A DNA stretch of 62,552 bases from an uncultured Parabacteroides sp. (GTDB taxonomy: Bacteria > Bacteroidota > Bacteroidia > Bacteroidales > Tannerellaceae). Under the pieces are notes generated by a model that was given only the letters and a program-made list of their open reading frames with translations, was not told the origin of the DNA and did no database searches. Numbering within the stretch: position 1 is the first letter of the stretch; every line of letters begins with the position of its first letter. Of this stretch, positions 27,308-36,152 are shown piece after piece. The stretch is from contig NZ_CAJJWO010000030.1 of assembly GCF_905196875.1 (NCBI RefSeq), positions 1 to 62,552 on the forward strand, given 5' to 3'. Position numbers and translations under genes: made by a program.

Positions 27308-28933
27308 ATGATGATGCGAAAATACACAAAATATATCGCCTTTGCGCTGCTGCCTTGTCTGCTGGGCATGGCGGCCTGCACAGGCAGTTTTGAGTCGTAC
27401 AATACTGACGGGGCTGGCTTCCCCGACGATTTGAAGGAACAGGAATTCAATAAATACGGACTTCCACTGAAAGTCGTACAGCAGGGAATCTACTTTAACT
27501 ACGACTGGGGCGGGGGAAAGAACTGGACGTTTCAGGTGATGCAGAATCTCGGTGCGGATATGTTTGCGGGCTATTTCCACGATTTCAACCCCTTTATCGA
27601 GGGAAGAGGTAACACCATCTATAACATGCAGGACGGTTGGAACGGCACATTTTGGGAGAACACCTACGGCTACATCATGCCTGAGGTGTTGAAGGCGCAG
27701 GAACTGACCGAAAAAAAGTATGCATCCTTTTTCGGAATAGCATGCATCCTAAAAGTAGAAAGCATGCACCGTGTTTCCGATTTGTACGGGCCCATTATTT
27801 ACACCGACTTTGGGTCGAAGACCGGATCGAGGCCCGATACCCAGCCGAAAGCCTACCGCGCTTTCTTCGAAGACCTCGACACCGGTATCGAAATGATCCG
27901 CAGCTACGTGGCCGCGCATCCGGAGGTGGAGAACTTCGCCAAGTTCGATATACTCATGCCTGTGGGTAAACGCACCTATGCCACCTGGATACGTTTCGCT
28001 AACTCCCTGCGCCTCCGGCTGGCCGTGCGCATCGCTATGGCCGACCCCGGGCTGGCCGTATCCGAAGCCCGTAAAGCTCTGTCCGATCCTGGGGGACTAC
28101 TCGAGGAGGACGACGATATAATTGCCGTGTCGACCAACGGCAGCGGTTACTATAACCCCCTGGGCGAGATCAATGTAGCTTGGGGCGAGGCGATCATGAA
28201 CGCTAATATGGAGTCGTATCTGACGGGATATCAGGACCCCCGCCTGCCGCGCTACTTCTCCCGGGCTGCCGGTGGTCAAGGGATCGAACTCTTTCCAGTG
28301 GGTGGCACCTACAAAGGCATCCGCCAGGGGACGGGCTTCAACCATAAGAATTATAGCGGGCATTCGAAGACCACAATCACCCAGTCGACCGACGCAGTGC
28401 TGATGACGGCCGCCGAAATCTGGTTCCTCCGTGCCGAAGCAGCCCTGCGGCGATGGTCGACCGAAAATGTGCAGTGGTGCTACGAAAACGGCATTCGTGC
28501 CTCCTTTGCGCAGTGGAGTGCCGGCGATGTTGTCCCTTATCTCCATAACACCCGTACGCCGGAAGTTTACCGCGATGCTTTCAATGCCGCCTTCGACGCC
28601 CCCCCCGTGAGTCGTGTCACGCCAGCTTGGGACGAAAAGGCCTCATCCGAAGAGAAACTCGAAAAGATCATCACCCAGAAGTGGATTGCCTGCTATCCCG
28701 AAGGCTGTGAAGCTTGGGCCGAACAACGGCGCACGGGCTATCCACGCCTCTTTCCCGTCCTGGTGAACGACAGCCAGGGAACAGTCGATACCCGCCTAGG
28801 TCCCCGTCGGCTCAATTTCTTCGTCGGCATCAAAACTGCCAACCCCGAGCAGTACAACGCCCTCGTTGAAGCCCTCGCAGGACCCGACAACTGCGGCACC
28901 CGCCTGTGGTGGGATACGGGAAGGAATTTCTGA
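27308..28933 (+). CDS. SusD/RagB-family lipoprotein (pair 2)
   Basis: A 541-residue lipoprotein, 9 nt after its SusC partner. Lipobox LGMAAC gives a lipidated Cys at about residue 24. The core resembles SusD-like group 2 proteins (FFGIACILKVESMHRVSDLYGPIIY, then RFANSLRLRLAVR, with C-terminal RLWWDTGRNF parallel to NLWWDKNVNY in pair 1). The two SusD proteins are clearly homologous but well diverged. Three consecutive Met codons open the gene; the first is used here. Confidence 0.92.
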   Translation: MMMRKYTKYIAFALLPCLLGMAACTGSFESYNTDGAGFPDDLKEQEFNKYGLPLKVVQQGIYFNYDWGGGKNWTFQVMQNLGADMFAGYFHDFNPFIEGRGNTIYNMQDGWNGTFWENTYGYIMPEVLKAQELTEKKYASFFGIACILKVESMHRVSDLYGPIIYTDFGSKTGSRPDTQPKAYRAFFEDLDTGIEMIRSYVAAHPEVENFAKFDILMPVGKRTYATWIRFANSLRLRLAVRIAMADPGLAVSEARKALSDPGGLLEEDDDIIAVSTNGSGYYNPLGEINVAWGEAIMNANMESYLTGYQDPRLPRYFSRAAGGQGIELFPVGGTYKGIRQGTGFNHKNYSGHSKTTITQSTDAVLMTAAEIWFLRAEAALRRWSTENVQWCYENGIRASFAQWSAGDVVPYLHNTRTPEVYRDAFNAAFDAPPVSRVTPAWDEKASSEEKLEKIITQKWIACYPEGCEAWAEQRRTGYPRLFPVLVNDSQGTVDTRLGPRRLNFFVGIKTANPEQYNALVEALAGPDNCGTRLWWDTGRNF

Positions 28934-28937
28934 AAAT

Positions 28938-29040
28938 TTACCAAAACAGTAATATTGGTAATAATAACTGTAATTTATATTACATTATTTCTTTTTGGCT
29001 CCTTTATCTTTGTATCGGTAATAAAATAGTATATTTACCG
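28938..29040 (+). promoter_or_regulatory. Control region of the NikR-like gene
   Basis: TTACCAA/TTGGTAA (28938-28961, 10-nt spacer), GTAAT/ATTAC (28970-28983) and CGGTAA/TTACCG (29016-29040, 13-nt spacer) form three inverted repeats sharing a GTAA/TTAC core. A -7 box TATCTTTG lies at 29005-29012, so the last repeat covers the transcription start. This suggests autoregulation by the encoded ribbon-helix-helix protein (inference). Confidence 0.45.
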
Positions 29041-29050
29041 CTCAAAATAA

Positions 29051-29464
29051 ATGAAGCAATCTATGTCGATAAAACGTTTTGGCGTCTCCCTTGAAGACAA
29101 CCTGTTAGAATCGCTTGACCAGTATGTGGACGAAAATGGCTTTGCGAACCGCTCACAGGCCATTCGCTTCCTGATAGAAAAGAACGTGGCCGAGAAGAAA
29201 TGGCAATGCAATCACATCGTGGCCGGCACTATTATTATTATGTACGATCAAGAGAAGACTGCTATTGCTTCAAAGATCGTGAGTATCCAGCAGGATTACC
29301 GGGATGTGATACTCTCTTCCTCCCAATATTATGTCAATCAGAATTTCTGCCTTCACATCGTTACCGTGATGGGAACTGCCCACCGTTTGACCGAATTGTC
29401 GGATAAACTGACTGCTATCAAGGGGATTAAACACGGTAAACTGGTGATGAGTCGGGCTGATTAG
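29051..29464 (+). CDS. nikR: NikR-family ribbon-helix-helix regulator with degenerate nickel site
   Basis: A 137-residue protein with the NikR layout: an N-terminal ribbon-helix-helix (about 7-48, KRFGVSLEDNLLESLDQYV and NRSQAIRFLIEKNV) and a C-terminal ACT-like tetramerisation domain (about 55-133). It aligns without gaps to E. coli NikR through the metal region (ASKIVSIQQDYRD, then SSSQYYVNQNFCLHIV). There the E. coli ligands His76, His87, His89 and Cys95 fall on Gln81, Gln92, Tyr94 and Cys100, so three of four are replaced. It may sense another metal or act without nickel. A TonB-dependent receptor starts 92 nt downstream behind a perfect inverted repeat, its likely target. The symbol marks the family and does not assert nickel response. 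Confidence 0.8.
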   Translation: MKQSMSIKRFGVSLEDNLLESLDQYVDENGFANRSQAIRFLIEKNVAEKKWQCNHIVAGTIIIMYDQEKTAIASKIVSIQQDYRDVILSSSQYYVNQNFCLHIVTVMGTAHRLTELSDKLTAIKGIKHGKLVMSRAD

Positions 29465-29482
29465 TTATATTTTTTTGCATGA

Positions 29483-29516
29483 AAAGTAACACGATTTCGT
29501 TTATTTGTGTTACTTT
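29483..29516 (+). promoter_or_regulatory. Perfect inverted repeat, probable operator of the TonB-dependent receptor gene
   Basis: AAAGTAACAC (29483-29492) and GTGTTACTTT (29507-29516) are a perfect 10-bp inverted repeat with a 14-nt spacer, in the gap between the NikR-like gene and the receptor. NikR proteins bind dyads with a long spacer (GTATGA-N16-TCATAC in E. coli), so the geometry suits this regulator. The right arm overlaps a TTACTTTG sequence resembling a -7 box. Confidence 0.6.
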
Positions 29517-29556
29517 GTGCCGCGGAACAGATGACAAATATTATACAATTTAAATT

Positions 29557-31470
29557 ATGAAGAAAGGATTTTTACTTATTCTAGGGCTATTGTTCAGTAC
29601 GTTTGCCTACTCCTTTGAACCGGTAGAACCCATCGAACCACTGGGAATAGACAGCCTGATCAATCTGAAAGGCGTCGTGATCTCGGCTAACAAGATACAG
29701 GTAAACCGCAACAGTGTCCCGCTTTCCATCTCGGTGATCGACCGTGACGAGATAGAGGCCAGCAGCGAGTCGGCCCTGCTTCCGGTGCTCTCGCAGCGTG
29801 TCCCCGGACTTTTTGTGACGCAGAAAGGTATCACCGGCTTCGGGGTGAACGACGGATCGGCAGGGATGGTCAACATCCGTGGTGTCGGGCAGGGCAACAA
29901 GGTGCTGATGCTCTTCGACGGACAGCCGCAGTGGGCCGGTATCTTCGGACATGCCCTGCCCGACACTTATGTGGCTTCGGACGTGGAACGGGTGGAAGTG
30001 ATCCGTGGCCCAGGCTCGTTGATGTACGGTTCCAACGCGATGGGCGGGGTGGTGAACATCATCACCCGTCACCATAAGCAGCAGGGACGGCGCACCCAGG
30101 CACGTATCATGTACGGTTCCTACAACACGCAGAAGTATATGGTGAACAACGGCTACAACATCGGTAATTTCAGCAGCTTCATTTCCGTGAACCACGACCG
30201 TACGGACGGCCATCGGTCCAATTCCAAATTCCATATCACCAATGGTTTTGCCAACCTGGGGTACAAGATTAACGAGCATTACCGCGTGACGGGCGACTTG
30301 AGTCTGGCCAAGTTCAAGACCCAGAACCCCGGTACGATCGACGAACCGGTGCTCGACTACCTGGTAGACGTGTTGCGTGGTACGACCTCTTTTGCGCTCG
30401 AAAACCATCACGAAAAGACAAGCGGTGCCCTTCGTGTGTTCTACAACTGGGGAAATCACGAAGTGAATGATGGCTACAAGCCCGGCGGAACACCCCGCAC
30501 ATACCTTTTCCGTTCGGATGATCATAACACAGGTGTCCTGCTTTACCAGTCGTTTCGTCTCGTCGAAGGCAACACCTTTACGGCTGGTATCGACTATAAG
30601 AACTGGGGTGGACATGCGTGGAACGACAGCATCAATGGCCCGAAAGGCGAACTGATCGACAAATCGGTCAACGAAGTGGCCGGCTACGTCATCATGCAAC
30701 AAGACCTCTTCGATATGTTAAGTATCAACGCCGGTGTACGTTATGAGCATAACAGTGTGTTCGGGGGCGAATGGGTTCCGCAGGCAGGCCTTACCTTTCG
30801 CCCGCTCGAGGGCAATGTGATCCGTGCTTCCTTCTCGAAAGGTTTCCGCAGTCCCAACATCCGCGAGATGTATATGTGGGGGGCAGCCAACGATGAACTG
30901 AAACCGGAAAACATGTTCAATTACGAACTTGCTGTCGGACAGTCGTTCTTTGACGGACGCTTGTATGGCGAGGTGACGGCTTTCTTTATCGACGGAAAGA
31001 ATATGATCGAGTCGGTAAGCCTGATGCCCGGCCAGCAGTATCCGATGAAGAACCGTAACGTCGGAACCTTCACCAACAAAGGTATCGAGTTCGAGGGTCG
31101 TTACCAGATCCTCGGAAACCTCAGCGTCGATATGAATTACAGCTACCTCCACACCAGCAAACCGCTCTTGGCTGCCCCGGCCCATAAGCTCAACGTGGGT
31201 GCGACTTATGCTCCCGGACGCTTTACCTTTAACGCGAATGTGCAGTCTGTATACGACCTCTATGTGAGACTTGCCGGCGAGAAAGTCTCCGAAGTCAAGG
31301 AAAATTATACCGTTCTCAACGCCCGTGCCGCCTACCGGTTCGGCAGTCGCGACAAAGGACTCAATCTCTTCGTCAAGGGAGAGAACCTGACCGCCACGCG
31401 TTACATGATCAATTATGGCTTCCCGATGCCGAAGGCTGTGTTTATGGGAGGGATTGACGTGACGTTCTAG
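29557..31470 (+). CDS. TonB-dependent outer-membrane receptor (metal, siderophore or vitamin type)
   Basis: A 637-residue classical TonB-dependent receptor: signal peptide (ends TFAYS), TonB-box-like GVVISANKIQ, plug (VPLSISVIDRDEIE, NIRGVGQGNKVLMLFDGQP, VERVEVIRGPGSLMYGSNAMGGVVNIIT) and a barrel ending GGIDVTF. It is much shorter than the SusC proteins and lacks the beta-sandwich and STN domains, as in receptors for metal chelates or cobalamin. The neighbouring NikR-like gene and the operator-like dyad suggest metal-linked regulation. The substrate is inferred only. A terminator follows at 31498. Confidence 0.9.
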   Translation: MKKGFLLILGLLFSTFAYSFEPVEPIEPLGIDSLINLKGVVISANKIQVNRNSVPLSISVIDRDEIEASSESALLPVLSQRVPGLFVTQKGITGFGVNDGSAGMVNIRGVGQGNKVLMLFDGQPQWAGIFGHALPDTYVASDVERVEVIRGPGSLMYGSNAMGGVVNIITRHHKQQGRRTQARIMYGSYNTQKYMVNNGYNIGNFSSFISVNHDRTDGHRSNSKFHITNGFANLGYKINEHYRVTGDLSLAKFKTQNPGTIDEPVLDYLVDVLRGTTSFALENHHEKTSGALRVFYNWGNHEVNDGYKPGGTPRTYLFRSDDHNTGVLLYQSFRLVEGNTFTAGIDYKNWGGHAWNDSINGPKGELIDKSVNEVAGYVIMQQDLFDMLSINAGVRYEHNSVFGGEWVPQAGLTFRPLEGNVIRASFSKGFRSPNIREMYMWGAANDELKPENMFNYELAVGQSFFDGRLYGEVTAFFIDGKNMIESVSLMPGQQYPMKNRNVGTFTNKGIEFEGRYQILGNLSVDMNYSYLHTSKPLLAAPAHKLNVGATYAPGRFTFNANVQSVYDLYVRLAGEKVSEVKENYTVLNARAAYRFGSRDKGLNLFVKGENLTATRYMINYGFPMPKAVFMGGIDVTF

Positions 31471-31497
31471 TTCATTATGAATTAAATTATTTAACGG

Positions 31498-31535
31498 GAG
31501 ACTGTTCCAAAGTATTTGGGACGGTCTCTTTTTTA
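31498..31535 (+). terminator. Terminator after the TonB-dependent receptor gene
   Basis: GAGACTGTTCC (31498-31508) pairs with GGGACGGTCTC (31518-31528) using two G-T wobbles, followed by a T-run. The next 278 nt to the adhesin gene are AT-rich; the only feature seen is a -7-like TAAATTTG at 31707-31714. Confidence 0.85.
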
Positions 31536-31813
31536 TATGTGGTTTTTTTATGTTTATTGGTTAATTACTGTAAAATTCGGCTTGTTTTTTTCTTTCCGTT
31601 TGATCGATATGTAAAGTATATAGGTGTAAATGTATATTATATCCCTTTTGAATTTCAAAGCTACGTTAATCTATTTAAATTAACGGAAAATACTGTTCGG
31701 AAAAAGTAAATTTGTCCTGATTTAATAGTGTATTTTAACTATTGGAGAAGAGTATGAGATCCCCTTTTTTTTCGGGTTGAAGATATTTTATAGAACTTTA
31801 TTTTATTAGAATT

Positions 31814-34800
31814 ATGAGTAAAAGTATTACTTTGTTGATTGCTGGCTGCCGGCTGGCAAGGTATGTTACATCTGTCAAATGTAACTATGGGTATAAACCA
31901 TTCATCCCTTTGTTTTTCTTGTTGTTAATGACCTTTTTTTCGATTCAGTCCACCACGGCTCGAGAAGTAAGTACGGTTGCTGAACTTCAGACGGCTGTGT
32001 CGGGAGCTACCGAAGGGGAGGTTATCACTTTATCAGGTAGTTTTGTATTTGGAAATGCCACATTGGCGATGCCAACTGTTAACGTCACTGTCGATGGCGA
32101 AGGGAAAGTATGGAAAGGAAGTAGCATCACCGTTAACGGAACGGGAGACAAAACGCTGACAATCAGAAATATTAAGATGGATGGTGACGGAGTGAATAAC
32201 CGCCTGTTTAATAACACAGCCTCCAACGGTAAGCTGGTTCTGGAGAAAATGGACTTTTACAATTCCACGGGAGGGGGCATCAATATCAATACTTCGGGAA
32301 ATGCTTCCACGGTTATCTCGTACGCAAGGATTTATGATAATACGGTAGTCAACAGCGCTGCTGCCATTTGGGTGGCCGGAACTTCGAAGATAACGATCAA
32401 AAACTCCACTATAGCGAATAATGTTGCTACCGGTGCCGGTTACGAGTGTGGTGCTATATCGTCTAAAAACTTTATGGGCGACCTGGTGATCAATAATACC
32501 GTTTTCCGGAAGAATAAAAACAAATGTCTCCTTTCCGGCCCGTTTGGCGGTGGCGGAGGTGCTATGGCCATGCATTATTTTTATGGTAATATGACTATAA
32601 ACGAATGTCTTTTCCAGGAAAACGAGACGAATGGAGAAGGGATAAATATAGAGAATACTTTCGACGGCGGAGCGATCTATATCATTGACGCCGGCGGTAG
32701 CACTTACGGAGCTACCCTGAATATCAATAAAACGACCTTCGATAGTAACCTCGCCCATGACGACGGTGGCGCGATGATGATACAGGTGACCGGAACGAAG
32801 GGAATGACCACCAACATCACCAGCTGTACGTTTTATAACAATGTGGCCTATGGACTGAACGGAGCAAATGTGACCGGTGGAGCAATCCAGTTTTTCAAAA
32901 ATGGCGGAAGCAGTATCATGAATAACATTCTTACGGGCTGTACTTTTGTAGGTAATGTATCCGGTGACTCAAGATCTCAAGTCGAACAGCGCGGCGGGGC
33001 GATCGGGTTAAGCGGAAACAGCAGCTGGGGTATTGTTGCCGGCCTTACCAACAACGGCTGTTTGTACTTGGGGAACAAAGTTTACAATGCATCCGGCGTG
33101 TTGAACACCGCGAGTAATTACAAAGATATATCCAATTCGACGACTGTAGCGGCCGGAACGAGAAACGTACTGAATGTCGACAAAGGCAACACTCCGGCGT
33201 ATACTGAAGATGCTGTGTTAGGCAAGAACTTCCGCTTCTCCGATAACCTGTCCGGAATAAAAGCCGGTGTGGACGATGAAATTGTAAAGACCATCCCCAT
33301 CAAGCCGGAGGGTATTGCTGACAACAGCTACAACTATTCGGCCACCTTACCGACAACCGACCAGCGGAATTTCAAGAATTATAAAGACCAGGGAGCCATC
33401 GAAATGTCGTGGGTGAAGTATAATGCCAACGGAGGCGTTTTCGGCTTAACCCCGCAAATCGACTATGTAGGCGAGGTTTACTACGAAGCAACGTCCGAAA
33501 ACAAGGCGACCGATTACTATACCATCGGTACGATCGACGGTAAGACAACCGTTGTCGATGGACAAACCACCTTGAAAGCCAGCCTCACCGGCAAAGCCTT
33601 CAAGGGATGGGCCCTTACAGCCAATGCCGCGGAGCCTGATCCTACCTATACGGCAGGTAAAAGCCTTACCTATGCAGAAGACAACCTCACCCTTTACGCT
33701 GTATGGGGAGATGCCGGATACGATCTGACCTATCATTCCAACTTCAGCCCCGACCAGACATATGTACAGCTTGTTGAAGCGGAAACGGCGACAGTTGCCA
33801 CCTATCCGGCCACGAGCCTGCCCAACCGTCCGAACTACATCTTCCTGAAATGGACGACCAAGGCCGACGGAACCGGTATAGCCTACCAGCCCGGAACGAC
33901 CTTTACTATCACCGAGAACACCGACCTTTACGCCCAGTGGGAGCCCAATTCCTCGTTGAAGCTGCAATGGTCTGTCTCCAAGACCACCGCCGATTCGTAT
34001 GAATTCAGCGATGTGGATAACAATTCCACGACGACCGTTATGGTCGGAACGCCTGTCTACGTACAGATCCGCCCGGTCGGCTTGGAACATGTCGACTTCG
34101 ACACTTGGGCGATCGAGTACATCGCCACCCCGGTCGACTATCACTATCCGATGGGAGAGGCTATCGGGAAAACCTTGCGCTATGACTTCAATAAAGGGGA
34201 AGCCCACACGCTCGAAGGCACTTACTACTATAATGTAACCAAGCTGCTTCTGTATAAAGGTGGCGCGGAAGTGGCCACTTACATCTACCGGAACGCATCT
34301 TGTACGCATAAGGTGGTTATCCAGGACAAACCGGTCGTGAAAGATCCGGCCCTACAATGGTCCGTCTCCACCGTGACGAGCGAACAGCCTTACTTTAAGG
34401 ATGTGGACGACCAGTCAATCACTTCGGTGAATTACGGCACTCCTGTCTTCGTTCAGATCCGTCCCGTCGGACATGAGGGCATCAACTTCGAACGCTGGGC
34501 AGTCGAATACACCGTGACCCCGGCTGAACACTACTATGGCATGAACCCGACACTGAAGACCGAACGTCACAACTTCAACAACCGGGAGGCCCATACCGAA
34601 AAGGGAACTTATATATACACCGTCACCAAACTGACCCTGTATGACATGTACGGCAACCAGACGGTCGAGACTTATGACTATGCAAACTCTCCCTATCGCC
34701 ACACGATCGTGATCGGTGACGGCGAAGGCCCAGGTCCAGGTCCTGGCGGCGCGCTGCAATGGTCTGTCTCCACTGCCTCCAACAAGCTCGAGGACTTTCG

Positions 34801-36142
34801 GGATGTGGACAACCTGACGACAACTACCGTCACCAAAGGAACGCCGGTGTACGTGCAGATACGCCCGGTCGGCTTCAACAACGTCACTTACGATAGTTGG
34901 AAAATAGAGTACACAGCCACTCCGGCCGGTTATCATTATCCGTTGGACGAAGCTGTCCTGAAAACCGAACGTTACACCTTCAACAAAGGAGAGGCCCATA
35001 CGCTTGTCGGTACCTATATATATAATGTACACAAGCTGACGCTCTACAACGGTGAAAGCATTGCAACGGAGCGGTACTACAACCAGCCAGCTTACCAGCA
35101 TACCATCGTTATCACCGATGAAGGTATGGTCTATGTGGGCGAAACGGCACCGTATTGTAGCGTGGACGGTGAATTCAGAATCCCTGTCAGTGTCCTAAAT
35201 CCGGACTATCTGCTCGAGTACGCCGTCCGTTTCCCGGATGAAGCGATTGCTGCCGGTTTCAGCGATACCGAATACCAAGACCTGATTCCGGGATACATCA
35301 TTGTCCCGGTAGCCAACCGCATCCCGAGAGGTATCTACCACGCCAACATTTATGTGCGTCTGAAGAGCGAACCGGATCGCGAGGAGGTTTACCCGTTCAA
35401 CATCGAAGTGTTGGAGACAACCACCATCACCCGCCAGCCGCAGTCGGTGAACGTTTGCGACGGTGATGCCTTCACCCTGTCGGTCGAAGCGACGGGTGTC
35501 AACCTGAGTTACCAGTGGTTCTTCAATGAAGTGGCCATCCCAGGTGCGACTTCGGATAGTTACACGGTAGCCCTGACTCCGGACAAGGAGGGTATCTACT
35601 ACGTGGATGTATACGGCGACTGCGGAATGGAGAGCAGCCGCACGGTAACGGTGGGTAAAAACAGTCTGCGTATCCAGGTAAAATGGAACGAGTTCCTCTA
35701 CATCACGAATCAGGATAACGAGTTTGTCCGCTTCCAGTGGTACAAAGACGGTCAGAAGATCGACAAGAATGGCACTTCTATCTACTACTCCGTACCGGAG
35801 GGGCTGCTGGGTACTTACTACATCCAGGCATACCGTGCGGATGATACCTATGTCGTGAGTTGCCCGATCACGTTCGATACGCTGACCCAGTTCCCGATCA
35901 CCCGGGTATATCCGGCGATGGTGAAGAAGAACATGCCGATCACAGTCAGCCTCGGCACACCGGGCGAAGCTCCCGAATCGGCCATGATCGAGATCTACAA
36001 CATGAACGGACAGCTGCTTGAGCGCCTGACCACCCTGACTACCGAAACAACGATCCCTGCCGACGTGGCTTCGGGAAGTTACGTGGTGAAGGTGACCACC
36101 GAGACGGGCAAGTCCTCCACCCATAAAATCATCGTAAAATAA
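31814..36142 (+). CDS. Large surface protein: Pmp-like beta-helix, InlB-type repeats, three 130-residue repeats, Ig-like domain, T9SS-type tail
   Basis: A 1442-residue exported protein. The signal region is long (hydrophobic segment about 31-45, after a Lys/Arg/Tyr-rich leader). Residues about 55-480 form a right-handed beta-helix with GGA(I/M) and FxxN motifs as in Chlamydia Pmp repeats (FDGGAIYI, DDGGAMMI, FQEN, FDSN). Two Listeria-Bacteroides (InlB B-type) repeats follow (about 530-710), then three tandem repeats of about 130 residues opening LQWSVS (717, 847, 981), the last two separated by a Gly-Pro linker. An Ig-like domain (about 1200-1275) precedes a C-terminal segment (IEIYNMNGQLLERL to YVVKVTTETGKSSTHKIIVK) resembling a type IX secretion sorting domain. 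A surface adhesin role is likely. The barrel gene starts 10 nt downstream, so the two are probably one unit. Confidence 0.8.
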   Translation: MSKSITLLIAGCRLARYVTSVKCNYGYKPFIPLFFLLLMTFFSIQSTTAREVSTVAELQTAVSGATEGEVITLSGSFVFGNATLAMPTVNVTVDGEGKVWKGSSITVNGTGDKTLTIRNIKMDGDGVNNRLFNNTASNGKLVLEKMDFYNSTGGGININTSGNASTVISYARIYDNTVVNSAAAIWVAGTSKITIKNSTIANNVATGAGYECGAISSKNFMGDLVINNTVFRKNKNKCLLSGPFGGGGGAMAMHYFYGNMTINECLFQENETNGEGINIENTFDGGAIYIIDAGGSTYGATLNINKTTFDSNLAHDDGGAMMIQVTGTKGMTTNITSCTFYNNVAYGLNGANVTGGAIQFFKNGGSSIMNNILTGCTFVGNVSGDSRSQVEQRGGAIGLSGNSSWGIVAGLTNNGCLYLGNKVYNASGVLNTASNYKDISNSTTVAAGTRNVLNVDKGNTPAYTEDAVLGKNFRFSDNLSGIKAGVDDEIVKTIPIKPEGIADNSYNYSATLPTTDQRNFKNYKDQGAIEMSWVKYNANGGVFGLTPQIDYVGEVYYEATSENKATDYYTIGTIDGKTTVVDGQTTLKASLTGKAFKGWALTANAAEPDPTYTAGKSLTYAEDNLTLYAVWGDAGYDLTYHSNFSPDQTYVQLVEAETATVATYPATSLPNRPNYIFLKWTTKADGTGIAYQPGTTFTITENTDLYAQWEPNSSLKLQWSVSKTTADSYEFSDVDNNSTTTVMVGTPVYVQIRPVGLEHVDFDTWAIEYIATPVDYHYPMGEAIGKTLRYDFNKGEAHTLEGTYYYNVTKLLLYKGGAEVATYIYRNASCTHKVVIQDKPVVKDPALQWSVSTVTSEQPYFKDVDDQSITSVNYGTPVFVQIRPVGHEGINFERWAVEYTVTPAEHYYGMNPTLKTERHNFNNREAHTEKGTYIYTVTKLTLYDMYGNQTVETYDYANSPYRHTIVIGDGEGPGPGPGGALQWSVSTASNKLEDFRDVDNLTTTTVTKGTPVYVQIRPVGFNNVTYDSWKIEYTATPAGYHYPLDEAVLKTERYTFNKGEAHTLVGTYIYNVHKLTLYNGESIATERYYNQPAYQHTIVITDEGMVYVGETAPYCSVDGEFRIPVSVLNPDYLLEYAVRFPDEAIAAGFSDTEYQDLIPGYIIVPVANRIPRGIYHANIYVRLKSEPDREEVYPFNIEVLETTTITRQPQSVNVCDGDAFTLSVEATGVNLSYQWFFNEVAIPGATSDSYTVALTPDKEGIYYVDVYGDCGMESSRTVTVGKNSLRIQVKWNEFLYITNQDNEFVRFQWYKDGQKIDKNGTSIYYSVPEGLLGTYYIQAYRADDTYVVSCPITFDTLTQFPITRVYPAMVKKNMPITVSLGTPGEAPESAMIEIYNMNGQLLERLTTLTTETTIPADVASGSYVVKVTTETGKSSTHKIIVK
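33962..35125 (+). repeat. Three in-gene tandem repeats of about 130 codons
   Basis: Units begin at 33962, 34352 and 34754 (residues 717, 847, 981), each opening with Leu-Gln-Trp-Ser-Val-Ser. They share VYVQIRPVG, the WxxEY core, FNxxEAHT, GTYxYxVxKLxLY and a closing H(K/T)(V/I)VI motif. They have diverged enough that slippage is unlikely to be ongoing. I know of no named domain for this unit. Confidence 0.8.
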
Positions 36143-36152
36143 ACCAACAGAT

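Noticed and set aside
29587..30702. Minus-strand open frame opposite the TonB-dependent receptor
   Set aside because: His/Val-rich shadow translation; the plus strand encodes clear plug and barrel motifs.
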